Below, piece by piece: positions 35,321 to 46,895 of a stretch of 64,000 nt of DNA. Position 1 is the first letter of the stretch, and each line of letters begins with the position of its first letter. The notes under the pieces were generated by a model that made no database searches, was not told where the DNA came from, and saw only the letters and a program-made list of their open reading frames with translations. Source of the stretch: Coriaria nepalensis (Eukaryota > Streptophyta > Magnoliopsida > Cucurbitales > Coriariaceae); contig CP114500.1 in assembly GCA_027186245.1 (NCBI GenBank), forward strand, positions 7,512,001-7,576,000. Reading direction: 5' to 3'. Both the position numbers and the translations under genes were made by a program.

Positions 35321-38300
35321 ATGTTTTACTCACAGACGTTCTTGGCCCGCAAAGGCCCACTCGGAACAGTGTGGTGCGCTGCCCATTTGCAGCACCGCCT
35401 AAAAAAATCTCACTACACCTCCACGGATATCCGCTCCACCGTCGGTCAGTCTCTGTCTCTATCGCTCTCTCTAAATTTTGCTTGAAGCTCTTCATTTTGG
35501 AACTGCTTCTTGAAAAAGTTCGCGTTTTTGTTTCATTTTTAAATTTTGATTTATGGATGCGATGTGTTGCAGATCGTATAATGTTTCCTGAAGTTCCGAT
35601 AGCACTGCGATTATCCGGCCACCTACTACTAGGTGTCGTTCGGATATACTCGAAGCAGGTTGACTATCTTTTTAACGACTGTAAAGTCGTTTTGACTGGA
35701 TTGACCAAGGCTTTTGCTTCCATTGAACTTACCTTGCCCGAAGATGCTCTACAGGCGCCGATTCAGTCCATCACATTGCCGGATACATTTGACCTCGATG
35801 CCCTCGATTTAGACTACGACATGGAGTAATAACAAACAGAAGATATCAATTTTTATGTTTCCTTAGCAGCTAATTTTATTTGCTTCTTATTTAATCTAAC
35901 TCGTCTCTTATTGATCCGTTGTTTTAGGGCACAAGATAATCATCTTAGGAGCCCAGAGGACATCACCCTAACAGGTTTGACGGTTTTTTCTTTGTCTAAT
36001 AGTTATTTACTCTACTTTTACGTTATTGTCTTTTCAACTACTATAATGTCGATAACACATATAAATTTGTCATGTAACAGATCAAATTCACATCGGTGGA
36101 GATCCTTACATTGCTATATCGTTTGATGAGGTTCGTAGTATCTCGCATTTTCATTGTGGTTATCAAGGTTACTTCTACCATGTTTGAATTATGTAACGAC
36201 AGAATTTAATCTGATTTTTAGGATATTGTGGCGGGTTCATCAGAGCTGGTACAGTCTTCTGATTCAGGGGTCAGACCAATGGAGGAAGAGTATGTAACTG
36301 ATTGCACTTAAATGTTACTATTTCACTCAGTTTCACTTGATTAATTTAAGAAACCAGTATAATAACTTATCATCTTCTTCTATAACAGTACCCTTTCTCA
36401 GCGTCAAGTGAATGTCAGCATGGATTTTCAAGATCCTGGTTCGAGCAATGGTACTGAAATTTTCAATGAGAGGTTTATTGAAGAAGAGAATCCCCCTCAA
36501 AACTTTGGAGTAAATGAAGAGCTACCTAGAAGTGCTGTCCCAGAATCCAGTCTGAATAATCAGACTGAATTGATTCATGAAACAAATGACATGGGATTGT
36601 CCCCTACAAATGGTCTGGAAATCGAAACACTAAGGGAAGCCGTCTCTGATTCCAGCTTAGCAAACCCATTGTCACCTGCTTCTAAGAACGGCATGGCTGA
36701 GCCAGAGAGGCCTATAGATGAAACTACAAATCTGATGGGCCATCTTTCTCCAATAATGGAAGATAATTTAACTTCCCAACGGTCACCTCTATCCTTTCCA
36801 CCTTCAGTGCCTCCACCTTCTTCTGCTTCCCAAGGGGCTCCTGATATGATGGATGTGCATTTTTCTCTAGGTTAGCGTGTTTCTATATTTATCATTGGAC
36901 ATCTTTATGGGATCTAACTTCTAAGGGATATTCTTCCACTGAAATGTATGCTATTTCTTACGATGCAGGGCGATCTCCACCTGAACTGGTTCTACGTTCA
37001 AGTCCACCTCATGCACCACAACCTGTTCAGCAGCCAAAAGCAAGACCCAGGAAGAGAAAACAGTTTTTCGATGAGTCTACAGTTTTGACAAATAAGTATG
37101 GTCTGATCACATGATTTGTTTAAACTTCTCATGTCTTCTATTCTGATCACCCATTTAAGTATGTGAAATTTTTTGCAGATTTATGAAAAAGGCACTTGAA
37201 AATTCTAGCGATCTACTCCGTGAAAGGAGGAATATTCCTAGATCAGCTTTGGGTGTGTGGAGGTTTGCCAATAGTTTAAGAAAAGAACAAGTTTTCCTTC
37301 AACCTACAACAACAGGTACGCTCCCCAACATGATAATTCTTATTTTCTCAGGTTAAGGATTTAATCAAATAATAACATTTGGTTGAACATACAGGGATGT
37401 GTTCAGATCTTTGCAATGTATTTGACAAGGACTACATAGTTACAAAAAAAACCCGCTTAATTTGTCGGGGGGAAGTTGCTTCAAATACTAGCCCTCGGAG
37501 AACTCCTCCTCACAATAAAGCTTTACCGGATGAGAGAGTTGCACAATCTCCTCCATCTTCTCCATTGGTTGAATTTCAAAGATCCCCTGCTCCTACTACC
37601 ATGCCTGATTTCGACATGGAAATGGAAAATCTTCGGCATGTAGAAGGCAATGATGGGACCAATATCTTGTCCGACTTGATTACATCTCCTTCTAAGCTCA
37701 TTCCTTCTCCCAGAGGGGATGGCCTCTCTCCTTTACCTTCTCAAACCATAAGGTCGCCCTCAGTGGGAAACAGCACTGCAATTGGGTCATTGCCAATGCC
37801 TGATCAATCAGCATCTGTTGGACATTACGAGTCTGAGTTTGAAACACCAAGGACATTTTTCGATGAGCGAATGGACGCTGAAAATTTGGGTCTTTTTGAT
37901 ATTCCTGAGTCAGGGAATTCTGCAGAGCCAGAAGTAAGTCATTTCTTTCCCCTGTTACATGTATCATTGTGTGAATATACTGGAAGCAGCTGTTTCTAAC
38001 TTGCAGTGATTTCCATTTTATAGGAACTTTATTTTCTTGAGGCAGACAGTGACTCAACAATTGGTATGTTGAGTGCTCTCTCTATATTCGATATATGACT
38101 GAATTGATTATTTTAATCTGAAGTGTTTTCTTGTTTATTGTATCAGTATGTGACTTGGAAGTAATTTAATTAATATATATATATGCTTATGACAGGATCC
38201 CAAGGGCAAGGAACTCATGGAGTTGATTCTCTGTCTGTTAGAACCAGGTAATAATTAGAGATTTCTTCAGATCTTTTTTTTCTCATTTATAGAAAGAATA

Positions 38301-38682
38301 CTGTATTTTTCTCGTGGAGTTGATTTCTTTTCCGATCATGTTTGGACATAGGGCGGTGGCCAAGTATTTAAAAGAACAGTCTCCTATCACTCTGAGCTCG
38401 GAAGATCACTCCAGGGGTATAAGTCTGCACAAGATCCTAGATGGGAAAAAAAGAAAGCAATGTGCTCGAATGTTCTTTGAAACATTGGTAATAAATAATT
38501 TAGAAAAAATGTATTTTTTCTTAACTTGTAGAATAAGCATGTATGTTTGTACTAATTGTCCGTTAATTTGCGGTCAACTACAGGTTTTGAAGAGTTATGG
38601 CCTTATTGATGTACAACAAGATACACCTTATGGTGATATCATTTTGAAGCTTACTCCAACTCTTTCAAAGTCTCAAATTTAA
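35321..38682 (+). CDS. Cohesin alpha-kleisin, SYN3-type (SCC1/RAD21 family)
   Basis: Kleisin that closes the SMC1-SMC3 cohesin ring; 717 aa, 13 exons: 35321-35444, 35573-35825, 35928-35974, 36081-36130, 36222-36289, 36389-36870, 36969-37095, 37179-37315, 37395-37933, 38024-38063, 38196-38247, 38352-38487, 38584-38682. The N-terminal Rad21/Rec8 domain is clear (MFYSQTFLARKGPLGTVWCA, then FPEVPIALRLSGHLLLGVVR). The conserved short block SPEDITLTDQIHIGGDPYIA follows. A long acidic, Ser/Pro-rich middle contains D/E-x-x-R words that could serve as separase sites (ETLR, ENLR). The C-terminal winged helix for SMC1 (ARMFFETLVLKSYGLIDVQQ) ends the protein. The block after the N-domain resembles Arabidopsis SYN3 more than SYN1, SYN2 or SYN4; a tree would settle it. 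E2F-like sites lie upstream. Confidence 0.9.
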
Positions 38683-39447
38683 GATATATATAAGTTAAAC
38701 GACTACGGCTGGCCTTCACTATAGAGGTATGATCTTATTAACTGCAACTATTGATCATGTTTTTTTTATTTGACAAGATTATGTTGCACTCATATACAAG
38801 TGTCTGGGTTTATGTGAATAGATTACTAGAATACAATGTTTAGATTTTGGTCATTTTCTGCTCTGTATCCAATTCTAATAAACTTGCTTCCACCTTGCTT
38901 ACTTTTCTGTCTATTTAGCAACTTGTGCCGGCTATGCGTGGTTGAAGTAAATATTACCATAACCCTACATATCCTCTCACCGACAATATAATCTTGTCAA
39001 TGAATTGTAGGTGGAGCAAGTTGGAGAGAAATGAAAATGCAAGGCTCATTTTGTACAGCAGCACTTAGCTTTGCAAGTTTTGGTTGGTTTTTCGGCAGGC
39101 TTTGTTTTAGCGGTAGGTTCTTGTAGAGGTTTGATAAGTTAGTATCGGGCATAGTTTTATTTTATGTATTTATTTGCTTATTCATTTTATGAATAGTTCT
39201 CCAATGTCTTTGTTTATGTACAGTATGTTAACTCTCCCCGAGCTATAGATCTCTCTTTAGTTATAATTAATTTTAAAAAATAGTAGTTACAAACTGGCAA
39301 ACACACCATTGTGGTCTCTCAACGTCTTTCAAGTCAATGTAAAATACACCTGAATGAATGTGTCTTCATTGGAAGGGATTCCTCTCCGGTGCATTTCGGA
39401 CATCGGTGCATTGAAGAAGTGCTCTCATCCCTTCATTGCAAGAGCAC
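38683..39447 (+). other. Cohesin 3' flank and promoter of the first small-ORF copy
   Basis: 3' flank of the kleisin gene. From about 39300 the sequence begins to match the region before the second small-ORF copy (GAATGAATG(T/C)GTCTTCATT at about 39352 and again at about 42608). Confidence 0.5.
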
Positions 39448-39454
39448 TATAAAT
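39448..39454 (+). promoter_or_regulatory. TATA box of the first small-ORF copy
   Basis: CACTATAAAT context, 165 nt before the ATG at 39613. The second copy has the same CACTATAAAT at the matching distance. Confidence 0.55.
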
Positions 39455-39612
39455 GAATAAGATTATCTTTTATGGGCTGCAAAACCATATCAAACTAAAC
39501 CTCAATCATTCTTTCTCTTCACTCAAGCTAATTAAGCACATTGTCATTTCCTCTCTACTTATTCAAAAACAAAGTACAATAACTACAGGGCTGGTTTAGA
39601 AAGAAACAAGAT

Positions 39613-39808
39613 ATGGGTTTCTCATTAACCATGTTGAATTGCTTTATGCCCTCATCGTTATCTTCAAAGGTTTCGGTTTTGGATGAAGCGAAAAAGGTCG
39701 GCGGGAGAAGCAGTCTCCAAAGAGAAATCGAAAAGCAAGTCCTCACCTGGAGGAGCTCCTATAGTAATGTCTAATTTCCCTCTCAATTCTTCTCTCTCCC
39801 GCATGTGA
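39613..39808 (+). pseudogene. Frameshifted copy of a small unrecognised gene
   Basis: Upstream partner of the intact gene at 42939-43133. The first half reads MGFSLTMLNCFMPSSLSSKV and continues into a different frame; the second half, in the frame used by the intact copy, reads GGAPIVMSNFPLNSSLSRM and a stop at 39808. Comparison with the intact copy places a single extra base in about 39687-39710, so the original frame ends early at 39775. Promoter, TATA box and 3' flank are all shared with the intact copy, so this is a whole-gene duplicate. It could alternatively encode a 54-aa protein with a different C-terminus. Confidence 0.7.
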
Positions 39809-39939
39809 GATTCCGACAAAGGTATTGTTTTCGGCAAGTTGTCAACTTCAACCTTTCCCTGAGCCCATGTAAGCCCAATCCAGGACCTACAGATGGGCAC
39901 ACTAGGAACAATTATGGGGTGCCGTATTTTCTGATCCCA

Positions 39940-39970
39940 TGTCCTCGGACACCGAAGTTGTCCGAGGACA
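39940..39970 (+). other. Perfect 11-bp hairpin downstream of the frameshifted copy
   Basis: TGTCCTCGGAC, a 9-nt loop, then GTCCGAGGACA. It sits in the region corresponding to the 3' part of the transcript or just beyond. The second copy has a different palindrome at a similar position. Confidence 0.6.
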
Positions 39971-40059
39971 CACGATTGTTCTCGGTGTGGGACCCACCAC
40001 AGACAGTCGACTAGTTCACATGGCGAGTACAAGAAGGGTTTCCACGTTGTCTATCAAGT

Positions 40060-41984
40060 TAATGTTCTTGTTCTAATAACAGATCTATATAAATCTTATC
40101 ATATGACTTTCCTCTCAAATTACTTCCATGTAACATAATCAATTGCCCAAATACTTAATCACAATCTCAAGCATTCATAAAATTTTCCTTACAAACTAAA
40201 AAAAGAAATAGAATAATAATCGATAGTACTTGTTGATGTGGATTTTCATCCACTACGAAGGGTTTCACCGTCTACAGTATATCCTAAGATCGATACCTGC
40301 ACTCATCACCAGACTACGGTTGGGGTGGTGGTTAGCCAACTTTATTCCGACGCTCTAATCAATATTTTAGAGAGATAGATGAGATGTATGCATAAACTTG
40401 TTATTCACTTAGAAAATATGTATTACCCATTTACATTATGCATATTGGTTTTTATACTTGGTTAAGACTGAAAGATTCCAGACAATTTTACACGTATCTT
40501 GTTCTCATTGCTCAGTATTCTAATCACTTCTGCTCTATGATGGGTGTTAGCGCCTCCGCAGTCTGATACAATATAAATATGCTTCTCACTTTTATGTCTC
40601 CCAGCATACTACAACGCTGCCCCAGTTTAACATCTCCGGAGCACTTCAAAGCATAGTAACATCACATCTGTCTGACACATCAGGGACATGATCTCCACTC
40701 AAGTATCAGTTACTTTCCACTTGTCTACTTGTTTGGTGTTCACATGCCCATGTCTGAACTAAGCAAGGAAATACATGTCTCAGCCTCAACGTCGTATCCC
40801 GTCTTCTCATCCCGTTCAGCTATTACTAGGCCGACTAATGCCACCTTAGTCCTCCTGGACGTTAGCCTTAGTTATCATCTCCTCTCGACATTCTATTTTC
40901 ATAAGATCTGTTGACCCTGCTCAGTCTGTCTCAATTTTCGAGGCTGCCCAACTAAGACTATCCCGAAATTGAGTCTAGCAGTACTATACAATATTATTAT
41001 AACAAGATATAACAATAACCAAACAAGAATCATAATCTGATATCATGTTGAATTACTATTAATTCAAAAAATTTGAATTGATAAGACATTATATAATAAT
41101 TTATATTAAACTTACCAAACATTAATATTAACCGATATAATATATGTATGTAAAATTTAAAGTTTCTAACCATAAATTATATAGGTTTAATAGACTTAAC
41201 AATCAATAATAAGAAAGAGAGCAGGAAGCTCTAATAAAGAGAGAAAATCGTTGCATTATTCTTATTCTTATTATATTATTATGATTATTAGTATAATAGT
41301 TTAAGACTAATTTCTTCCGATATTTCTTTCAATCCTTTTTATAATCCTACCATGAAATCAGCGCTAGCCATAAGAAACTTTTTACCTTATATTTACTTGA
41401 TCTATTTCTTAATATTTATAACATATAAGTCTTACTTAAATATTACTCAATTACATTCCTTATAATATTTAGACTACAAATTTCGCTAATTAAGGAAGCA
41501 GTTAAATGAGATATCACATATATTTTATGATCTTATATTCCCAGATACATACCACTTCGGTGACCGAGGATACAAGATCATTCTTGGTGTGAGATCTAGA
41601 CTATATAGTAAAAATTTAAAAATTATTAGAGTGCGTAGGAAAAATGTAAATTATATATTTATAATAAAGTTTATAACGACAAAATTATATAAATTTTCTT
41701 TATATTTTAATTGAATTATCAAGTTCATTAAAAAATAATCATATGCATATTATTAAATAATTATTAAAATTTTAAAATTGACTTAAATTAAAAATTTTAT
41801 TATTTAGTTTAAAATATTTAACATTTTAAACTAATTTATTTATTTATTTTCTATTCCACAACACCACCGCCATCCTCCCCACCCACCACTTCTACCACTT
41901 ACTCCACTATTGCCAATAATAAAAATATTAAAATATTAGTATATTCTCTCTTCTCAAGTACTTTCCTTTTCTTTTTTAATTACT
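40060..41984. other. Intergenic region between the small-ORF copies
   Basis: The part 40220-40990 has higher complexity than its surroundings but no convincing ORF; it could be remnant transposon or LTR sequence, which I could not identify. From 40990 on it is AT-rich. At about 41541-41595 a short stretch (GACCGAGGATACAAGATC, then TTCTTGGTGTGAGATC) resembles the 3' flank of the two small-ORF copies and may be a third remnant. Confidence 0.45.
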
Positions 41985-41987
41985 AAG

Positions 41988-42393
41988 GAGTTGTTTGATT
42001 GGATGTTTTGAAATGTACCCGTTATTTTAAAATATATTTTGACAACGTTTTATGATTTAAAAAAATTGATAAATATATCAAGTTATATCAAAATTTTATT
42101 TTTTAACTAAATTTTAATAATTATAAAAAATTTATCTAAATATTTAAAAATTATATTTTAAGTTTCTTTCTTGCCCGCCGTAGTCAGTGATAGAATAGCA
42201 TAGGCAACGGTAAATTATTAAGGAATAAATTTAAAATATAATTTTTAAATATTTAATAATATTTAATAATATTTAATAATATTTTTTATAATTATTAGAA
42301 AAATAAAATATTTTATTATAATATATTAAATCATATTTATCCAAAAATTGTTTTTTTCTAAATACATTTCAAAATTCCTGTCCCAACAGACCC
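41988..42393. mobile_element. Tourist-like (PIF/Harbinger) MITE
   Basis: A 406-bp AT-rich fold-back element with TIRs of about 190 bp. Outer ends are GGAGTTGTTTGATTGGATGT on the left and, as reverse complement, GGGTCTGTTGGGACAGGAAT on the right; TTTTGAAATGTA follows in both arms. TAA at 41985-41987 and 42394-42396 would be the 3-bp target duplication of this superfamily. The centre has a short GC-richer spacer (GCCCGCCGTAGTCAGTG). No ORF. Confidence 0.7.
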
Positions 42394-42769
42394 TAAGCTT
42401 TGCTTAATGACGCGTGCTAGACAGTGTTTACCGTGTCCAGGAAGATAATATGAGAAAAGAAGACCACGATTTTCTTGCCAATCACGTTATTCCATTATAG
42501 TTTCCTGGAAAGTACATGAATCAATTGAAACCTTTTTGGCTGTGTATGAGATTGATGTCAAAGCACATGGAACCTCCTATTACTTTAAAGGGCCCACACC
42601 TCCCATTGAATGAATGCGTCTTCATTCCCAGGTCAATGATGCAGCAGCCTAGTGACTTGAAGACAAAGAAAGCAAACATAGGCGTGTCTCTTTGAAAAGT
42701 AAGAGGAATCATCTACGAACTTGTTCAATTCTAGATGAACTCCTTTCCATATCTTTAACATATGTGCAC

Positions 42770-42776
42770 TATAAAT
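42770..42776 (+). promoter_or_regulatory. TATA box of the intact small-ORF gene
   Basis: TATAAAT in CACTATAAAT, 169 nt before the ATG at 42939, matching the first copy in sequence and spacing. Confidence 0.6.
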
Positions 42777-42938
42777 AAGAGTATCTCTTATGCTTCAGAA
42801 CCACATCAAATTCGAATTCAAATTGTTTTTCTCTTCACTCGAGCTAAATAGATAGACACACACAGCCATTTTCATCTGCAATTCACTCGAAAATCAAAAG
42901 TGGAACAACTTCTTGTCTTGTAAGAAAGAAATAAATAA

Positions 42939-43133
42939 ATGTGTCTTTCATCATTTGTATTCAATTGCCTCATGCCCTCATCTCCTTCATCTTCGAAGGT
43001 TTCGGATGAAGTGAAAAGCTCGGTGGGAAATACAGTCTCCAAGGAGAAACAGAAAAGCAAGCCGTCGGCGTCAGGAGGAGCTCCCATTGTCATGTCTTAT
43101 TTCCCTGTCAACTCTTATCTCTCCCGCTTGTGA
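42939..43133 (+). CDS. Small unrecognised plant protein (64 aa), intact tandem copy
   Basis: Single-exon ORF starting MCLSSFVFNCLMPSS, with a Ser/Lys-rich middle (KVSDEVKSSVGN, KEKQKSKPSASGG) and a hydrophobic, aromatic end APIVMSYFPVNSYLSRL. I do not assign a function. Support for coding comes from comparison with the diverged copy at 39613-39808: the N-terminal NC(F/L)MPSS block and the C-terminal GGAPIVMS(N/Y)FP(L/V)NS(S/Y)LSR block are kept, including many silent changes. No membrane segment or transit peptide is obvious, although the start could be a weak targeting sequence. Small proteins with this kind of C-terminus are, I believe, present in other dicots. Confidence 0.7.
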   Translation: MCLSSFVFNCLMPSSPSSSKVSDEVKSSVGNTVSKEKQKSKPSASGGAPIVMSYFPVNSYLSRL

Positions 43134-43227
43134 GATTCCAAGAAGTTGCTCATTCTGCTCAAGTCGTCATCTAAACCCAACTAACAATGCCCAATCTGGG
43201 ATTCATGGACAGATCATTGTATCCCCG

Positions 43228-43246
43228 GTACACCAAAGTGGTGTAC
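43228..43246 (+). other. Perfect 8-bp hairpin downstream of the intact small-ORF gene
   Basis: GTACACCA, loop AAG, TGGTGTAC. It is followed about 75 bp later by the block GATCGTTCTCGGTGTGGGGC, whose counterpart also follows the hairpin of the other copy. Confidence 0.55.
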
Positions 43247-43663
43247 AGGAGCCAGTCGCACTCGGTCAACCTCGAGTGAATGTTTCTTGGACAACACGGC
43301 AGGTGTACCAGGACAACTAGATCGTTCTCGGTGTGGGGCCCACAACAGACAGTCGACGAGACGACATGTCAAGTACAATAAGGATTTCCCACGTTTGTCT
43401 ATCAGTTAATGTTCTTGTTCTATTTGCAAATCTGTCTGTTATTTTTTATCATCCCTTCATTTTTTCGTGTCAACTGGATCTAATTTCCATGTAACATATT
43501 TCATCAGAATCTTTAGTTTACATACCTCTCTTCCTTATAAACTAAGAAGTAAAAAATTTGTAATCATATGGTTCACACATCACCAAAAGAATTATAACAT
43601 CGTATACCTGAAAGCAACTAATCTTTCCAACGGAAAAAATGTATCGTAAAAGGAAGCACTCTA

Positions 43664-45477
43664 CTAAACTTGTGCAAGAAGGATTTCATTCCAAGCATCC
43701 GGAATACCTGGCAAGCACCAATGCAAGCAATCACTCACATTCAAAACCCCTCTATGGGTATACCTCGAAACATGACCCTCATCCCTTAGCTGAGAAATGG
43801 CCGTGACATCCAAAATCTTCACCCTTGTCCCCTTAACCGCACCTTCCACAACTGAATCTACCGACCCATCTTGCACGACCTCACTCCCTCCACTCATAGG
43901 ACTTGTATTATCACAAGTTCCCCCTGTGTTCCAATCCCCGTTGAAAAAATGCCTTGGAGAAATCGTCCTAAAAAAGGCTTTAAGCCAAGGACGTATCGAA
44001 ATTTGAGAATCAACCCATCTAACAGCACTATATACCGTGAAATTCTTAGCATTGCTGATGTCAGCAAGGTAGTTATTTTCTTCGAGTGGTTTTCCGTCCT
44101 TATACATGACCCATTTATTTGCCGTGAGCTTTCCACGATTCCAATGGTGGCCCGTATTTAGGACCAAAATGTCGAACCGGTGGAGAAAACTGGACATGAA
44201 AGATGGTGGACGGTCCAAATGCATTGCAATGTTTGTTTGTTTGTCCGTAGCATTAAGGGGCTCTAGGTCACATAGACTAGCCGACCAATAGTACAAGACG
44301 GTCAAGTTGGTTGTTGGGAAGCGATAAACCCACCCGTCAGGACGGATTGCTCCGGGTGCTTTATCAAGATCATATTCTTTTCCAACATCCTCAACTTTTG
44401 GGCTGTCCTCTCCTCCCGAGATCATGCACATTAATGATTGGAATTGTTGTCGGCCTAATGAATCTCCGATAAATGCTATCGTTTTGTTCTGCATTCTAGA
44501 ATAGATGAATCATCAAGATTATTATATTGACATATATTGTATATATAAGTTTGCCTACATCCAATGAGATTAAAACACATCAGCTACCATGCCATGCCAT
44601 GTCATGAAAACAGTGAAATTAAAACAAGACATACAACATAGATTTGTTGTTTCTACTACGTAGAAATTCTCCATATATATAATAGGCCAATGGACCAGAA
44701 ATGCTCGTTGAAAAAAATAAAATTACCTTTTCAAGAATGCGAATCGGTCGAAGTCTGGGATTTGACAGTTTTCCGGCTGCCATTTATATCCTTCGAAAGA
44801 GAAATCCATGCGTTTTGTGAGCCTACAAGCCCACATTACTGATAACCACTCTTTGCATCTGAATCCGGAATATAGTGGTCCTTTGCTACTTTCTACCCAT
44901 CTACCCTTCGCATAATTACAATCTGTAGAGAAAGTAATGAAAGTGTTGATAAGGTTATTTTATAAGACCTATCAAATTGTTGAGTAAAAGTTTAATTACA
45001 TGTAACAAGTATGAAGAATTGAAGTAGTCCACCTTTCATTGGCTTAGAGTAGATTGAACTCTCAGCTCTTTCTTTCCCTTGAGGAGTAGGAGACTTGGCA
45101 TCGGAATCAGCACTCTTAAAATCGTTGTTACCTTTTCCATTTTCTTCTTTAATGACTGAATCTTCATCTTTTCCATCAGCTTTCTCCTTTGGATTTAGTG
45201 TTAGTGAAGAATGATTTGGTGCACCCACTCGATACCCTTTAAAAGAAACATGTTAGAGGAAACTAAACATTGATAACAAGGGAAAGAGAAAGAAGATGAA
45301 TTGGAGAAACAAACCTGAGGAAGAAGGCATGATGAACATGTGCTTCGTAATAGGTAAGATGGTGGCAAGAGGGTTTTCCTCCCAAGCCCAGAGGAGTGTG
45401 GTAGTGAAGATAAGAGCAACCAAAAGAATGGAAATATGGTTCCCCTTTGAACAATAACTACTAATTCCACCTTTCAT
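43664..45477 (-). CDS. Trichome birefringence-like (TBL) polysaccharide O-acetyltransferase
   Basis: Golgi type II membrane enzyme that adds acetyl groups to cell-wall polysaccharides; 464 aa. Exons on the minus strand: 45477-45315, 45236-45033, 44922-44727, 44495-43664. A short cytosolic tail and a membrane segment ([18 protein letters not shown]) come first, then a Lys/Glu/Ser-rich stem. The TBL domain follows ([26 protein letters not shown]), then the PC-esterase domain with catalytic GDS at 198-200 ([11 protein letters not shown]) and the DxxH motif in DCLHWCLPG at 443-451. The sequence resembles the TBL14-16 group; the acetylated polymer is not known from sequence. A 5' leader intron may exist upstream, where a GGAGA-type repeat lies at 46071-46108. 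Confidence 0.92.
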
Positions 45478-46070
45478 TTCTCCCCCTTGTGCTACAGAAA
45501 TGCCAAAAGATCCTTCATTTAGCTCATACCATCTTCTTTCAACTTTCTGGCTCTTACCATAGAAGAATTAAAAACAAGGGGTTAGGGGGGCTATGAATGC
45601 AATATAGTGAAACAAAGAAAGAGAGAGAGATCTATTTCAGAATTCAGAAAAATCTGTCAATTTCACATGTGATTTTGATCCAAAACTAGAATAAAGATAT
45701 CAGCATTTAATTATGTGAGATTCCCTTCAGCATAAATTATCTAAATTTAGCAAATTACAACACTATGACCCAGTAAAGGGGATGGTGGTGAACATAAGAG
45801 AAGGTCGGAAAATCGAAGAAATTGGTGTAAAATTACACAGAAATGAAGAAAACTTGTACAGAAAGGGGACGAAAATGAATTAAGAGATCCAAAGATTCAT
45901 GTTGAGAAAATGGTAAAAGTAAAAGTAGGAACCTTTTTCTGCAGCAGTAAGATTTCGTATCTGGTTATTTTCTCGAGGTATCCAATTGGGGAGAGAGAGA
46001 GAATGTAGGAGGAAGGGCAGAAATCAGAGCTCAGATCCACAGTGCAGGAAGATACAGAGAGATGGAAACA

Positions 46071-46108
46071 GAGGAGAGGGGAGAGAGGAGAGAGGAGAGA
46101 GGAGAGAA
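46071..46108 (-). repeat. Purine-rich (GGAGA)n tract upstream of the TBL gene
   Basis: Tandem GAGAGG units on the plus strand, that is CT-rich in the sense of the TBL transcript, fitting a pyrimidine-rich 5' leader. The ORF over it (46151-45897) is low-complexity and not a gene. Confidence 0.6.
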
Positions 46109-46159
46109 GAAGCCCATAGACTGAGCGAGAGAGAGAGTGTGTGTCGTTCAAAATGATTA

Positions 46160-46895
46160 AGATGTTAAATGACTGAAGAGACCTTGAAAGTTCGATGTGT
46201 CGGCATGAAAGTTGAAAAGGATTTGAGACTTACCACGACTATCTATCTTTCTATGAAGTCATGGACATATTAATTTATGGGCCGTGCAACAAAGGCCCAG
46301 CTGATCTTTTTTAGGCCTTGTATTACATACCAAAGCAAGGTCCAAACTCAAAATATAGGGGTGTCTAAAGAACCGATCGGCCCAAAACCTTGCCTACCCA
46401 AAGTTCAGACTGAGTGCCAGTGTATCAATTTGATGAGTGCCGGTTTGTATCGATACGTCAATTCAGACTGTTCAATCTTTATTCAAGTAAATTTTATGTT
46501 AATACTGATTTATGTGATCAATATGAAAATTAATTAATAATTATGTGATATGTAAATTTAATATAATAAATATAAAATATATATTAATATATAAAAAAGA
46601 ATTCTTATTTAATAATAACCGGCGATACTCGAACCGGCACGGAATCTAAAGTGACATAGTCGCCGTTGGTCCGAACTATTTAATGGTCTCTTTCAAAACC
46701 CAAAAAGCCACCTGTCTCTCCTCAAAGGTCCCATTTCCTTGACCAGGTCATTTGGCCCCTCGCCGTCTCCAAATTCCAACTCAAATCAAAACCAAACGCT
46801 TGTTGCCACTTCTCTCTCTAGCCTCATACATAGATATAAGACGGTGGACAAAGTACAATCTCTGTCACTCTCCTCGCACTCTTATTCTCTAGGAT
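46160..46895 (+). other. Divergent intergenic region between TBL and UPM1
   Basis: Shared upstream region, with AT-rich DNA at about 46490-46610 and mixed sequence near UPM1. A tRNA-like T-arm word near 46630 was considered and rejected. No gene seen. Confidence 0.45.

Noticed and set aside
37698..38060. 120-codon minus-strand ORF over the cohesin gene
   Set aside because: Antisense shadow of exons 9-10 of the kleisin gene and their splice region.
40220..40990. Higher-complexity stretch considered as a solo LTR
   Set aside because: No matching TG...CA ends with a 5-bp target duplication were found and no coding remnants were recognised, so it is left unclassified.
45897..46151. 84-codon minus-strand ORF upstream of the TBL gene
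   Set aside because: Its Ser/Leu-rich translation comes from a GA/CT repeat tract and it lies in the probable TBL 5' leader.
46615..46675. tRNA-like T-arm word (GGTTCGAGTATCGCC on the minus strand)
   Set aside because: No D-arm consensus, no fitting anticodon arm and no acceptor-stem pairing at the right spacing.
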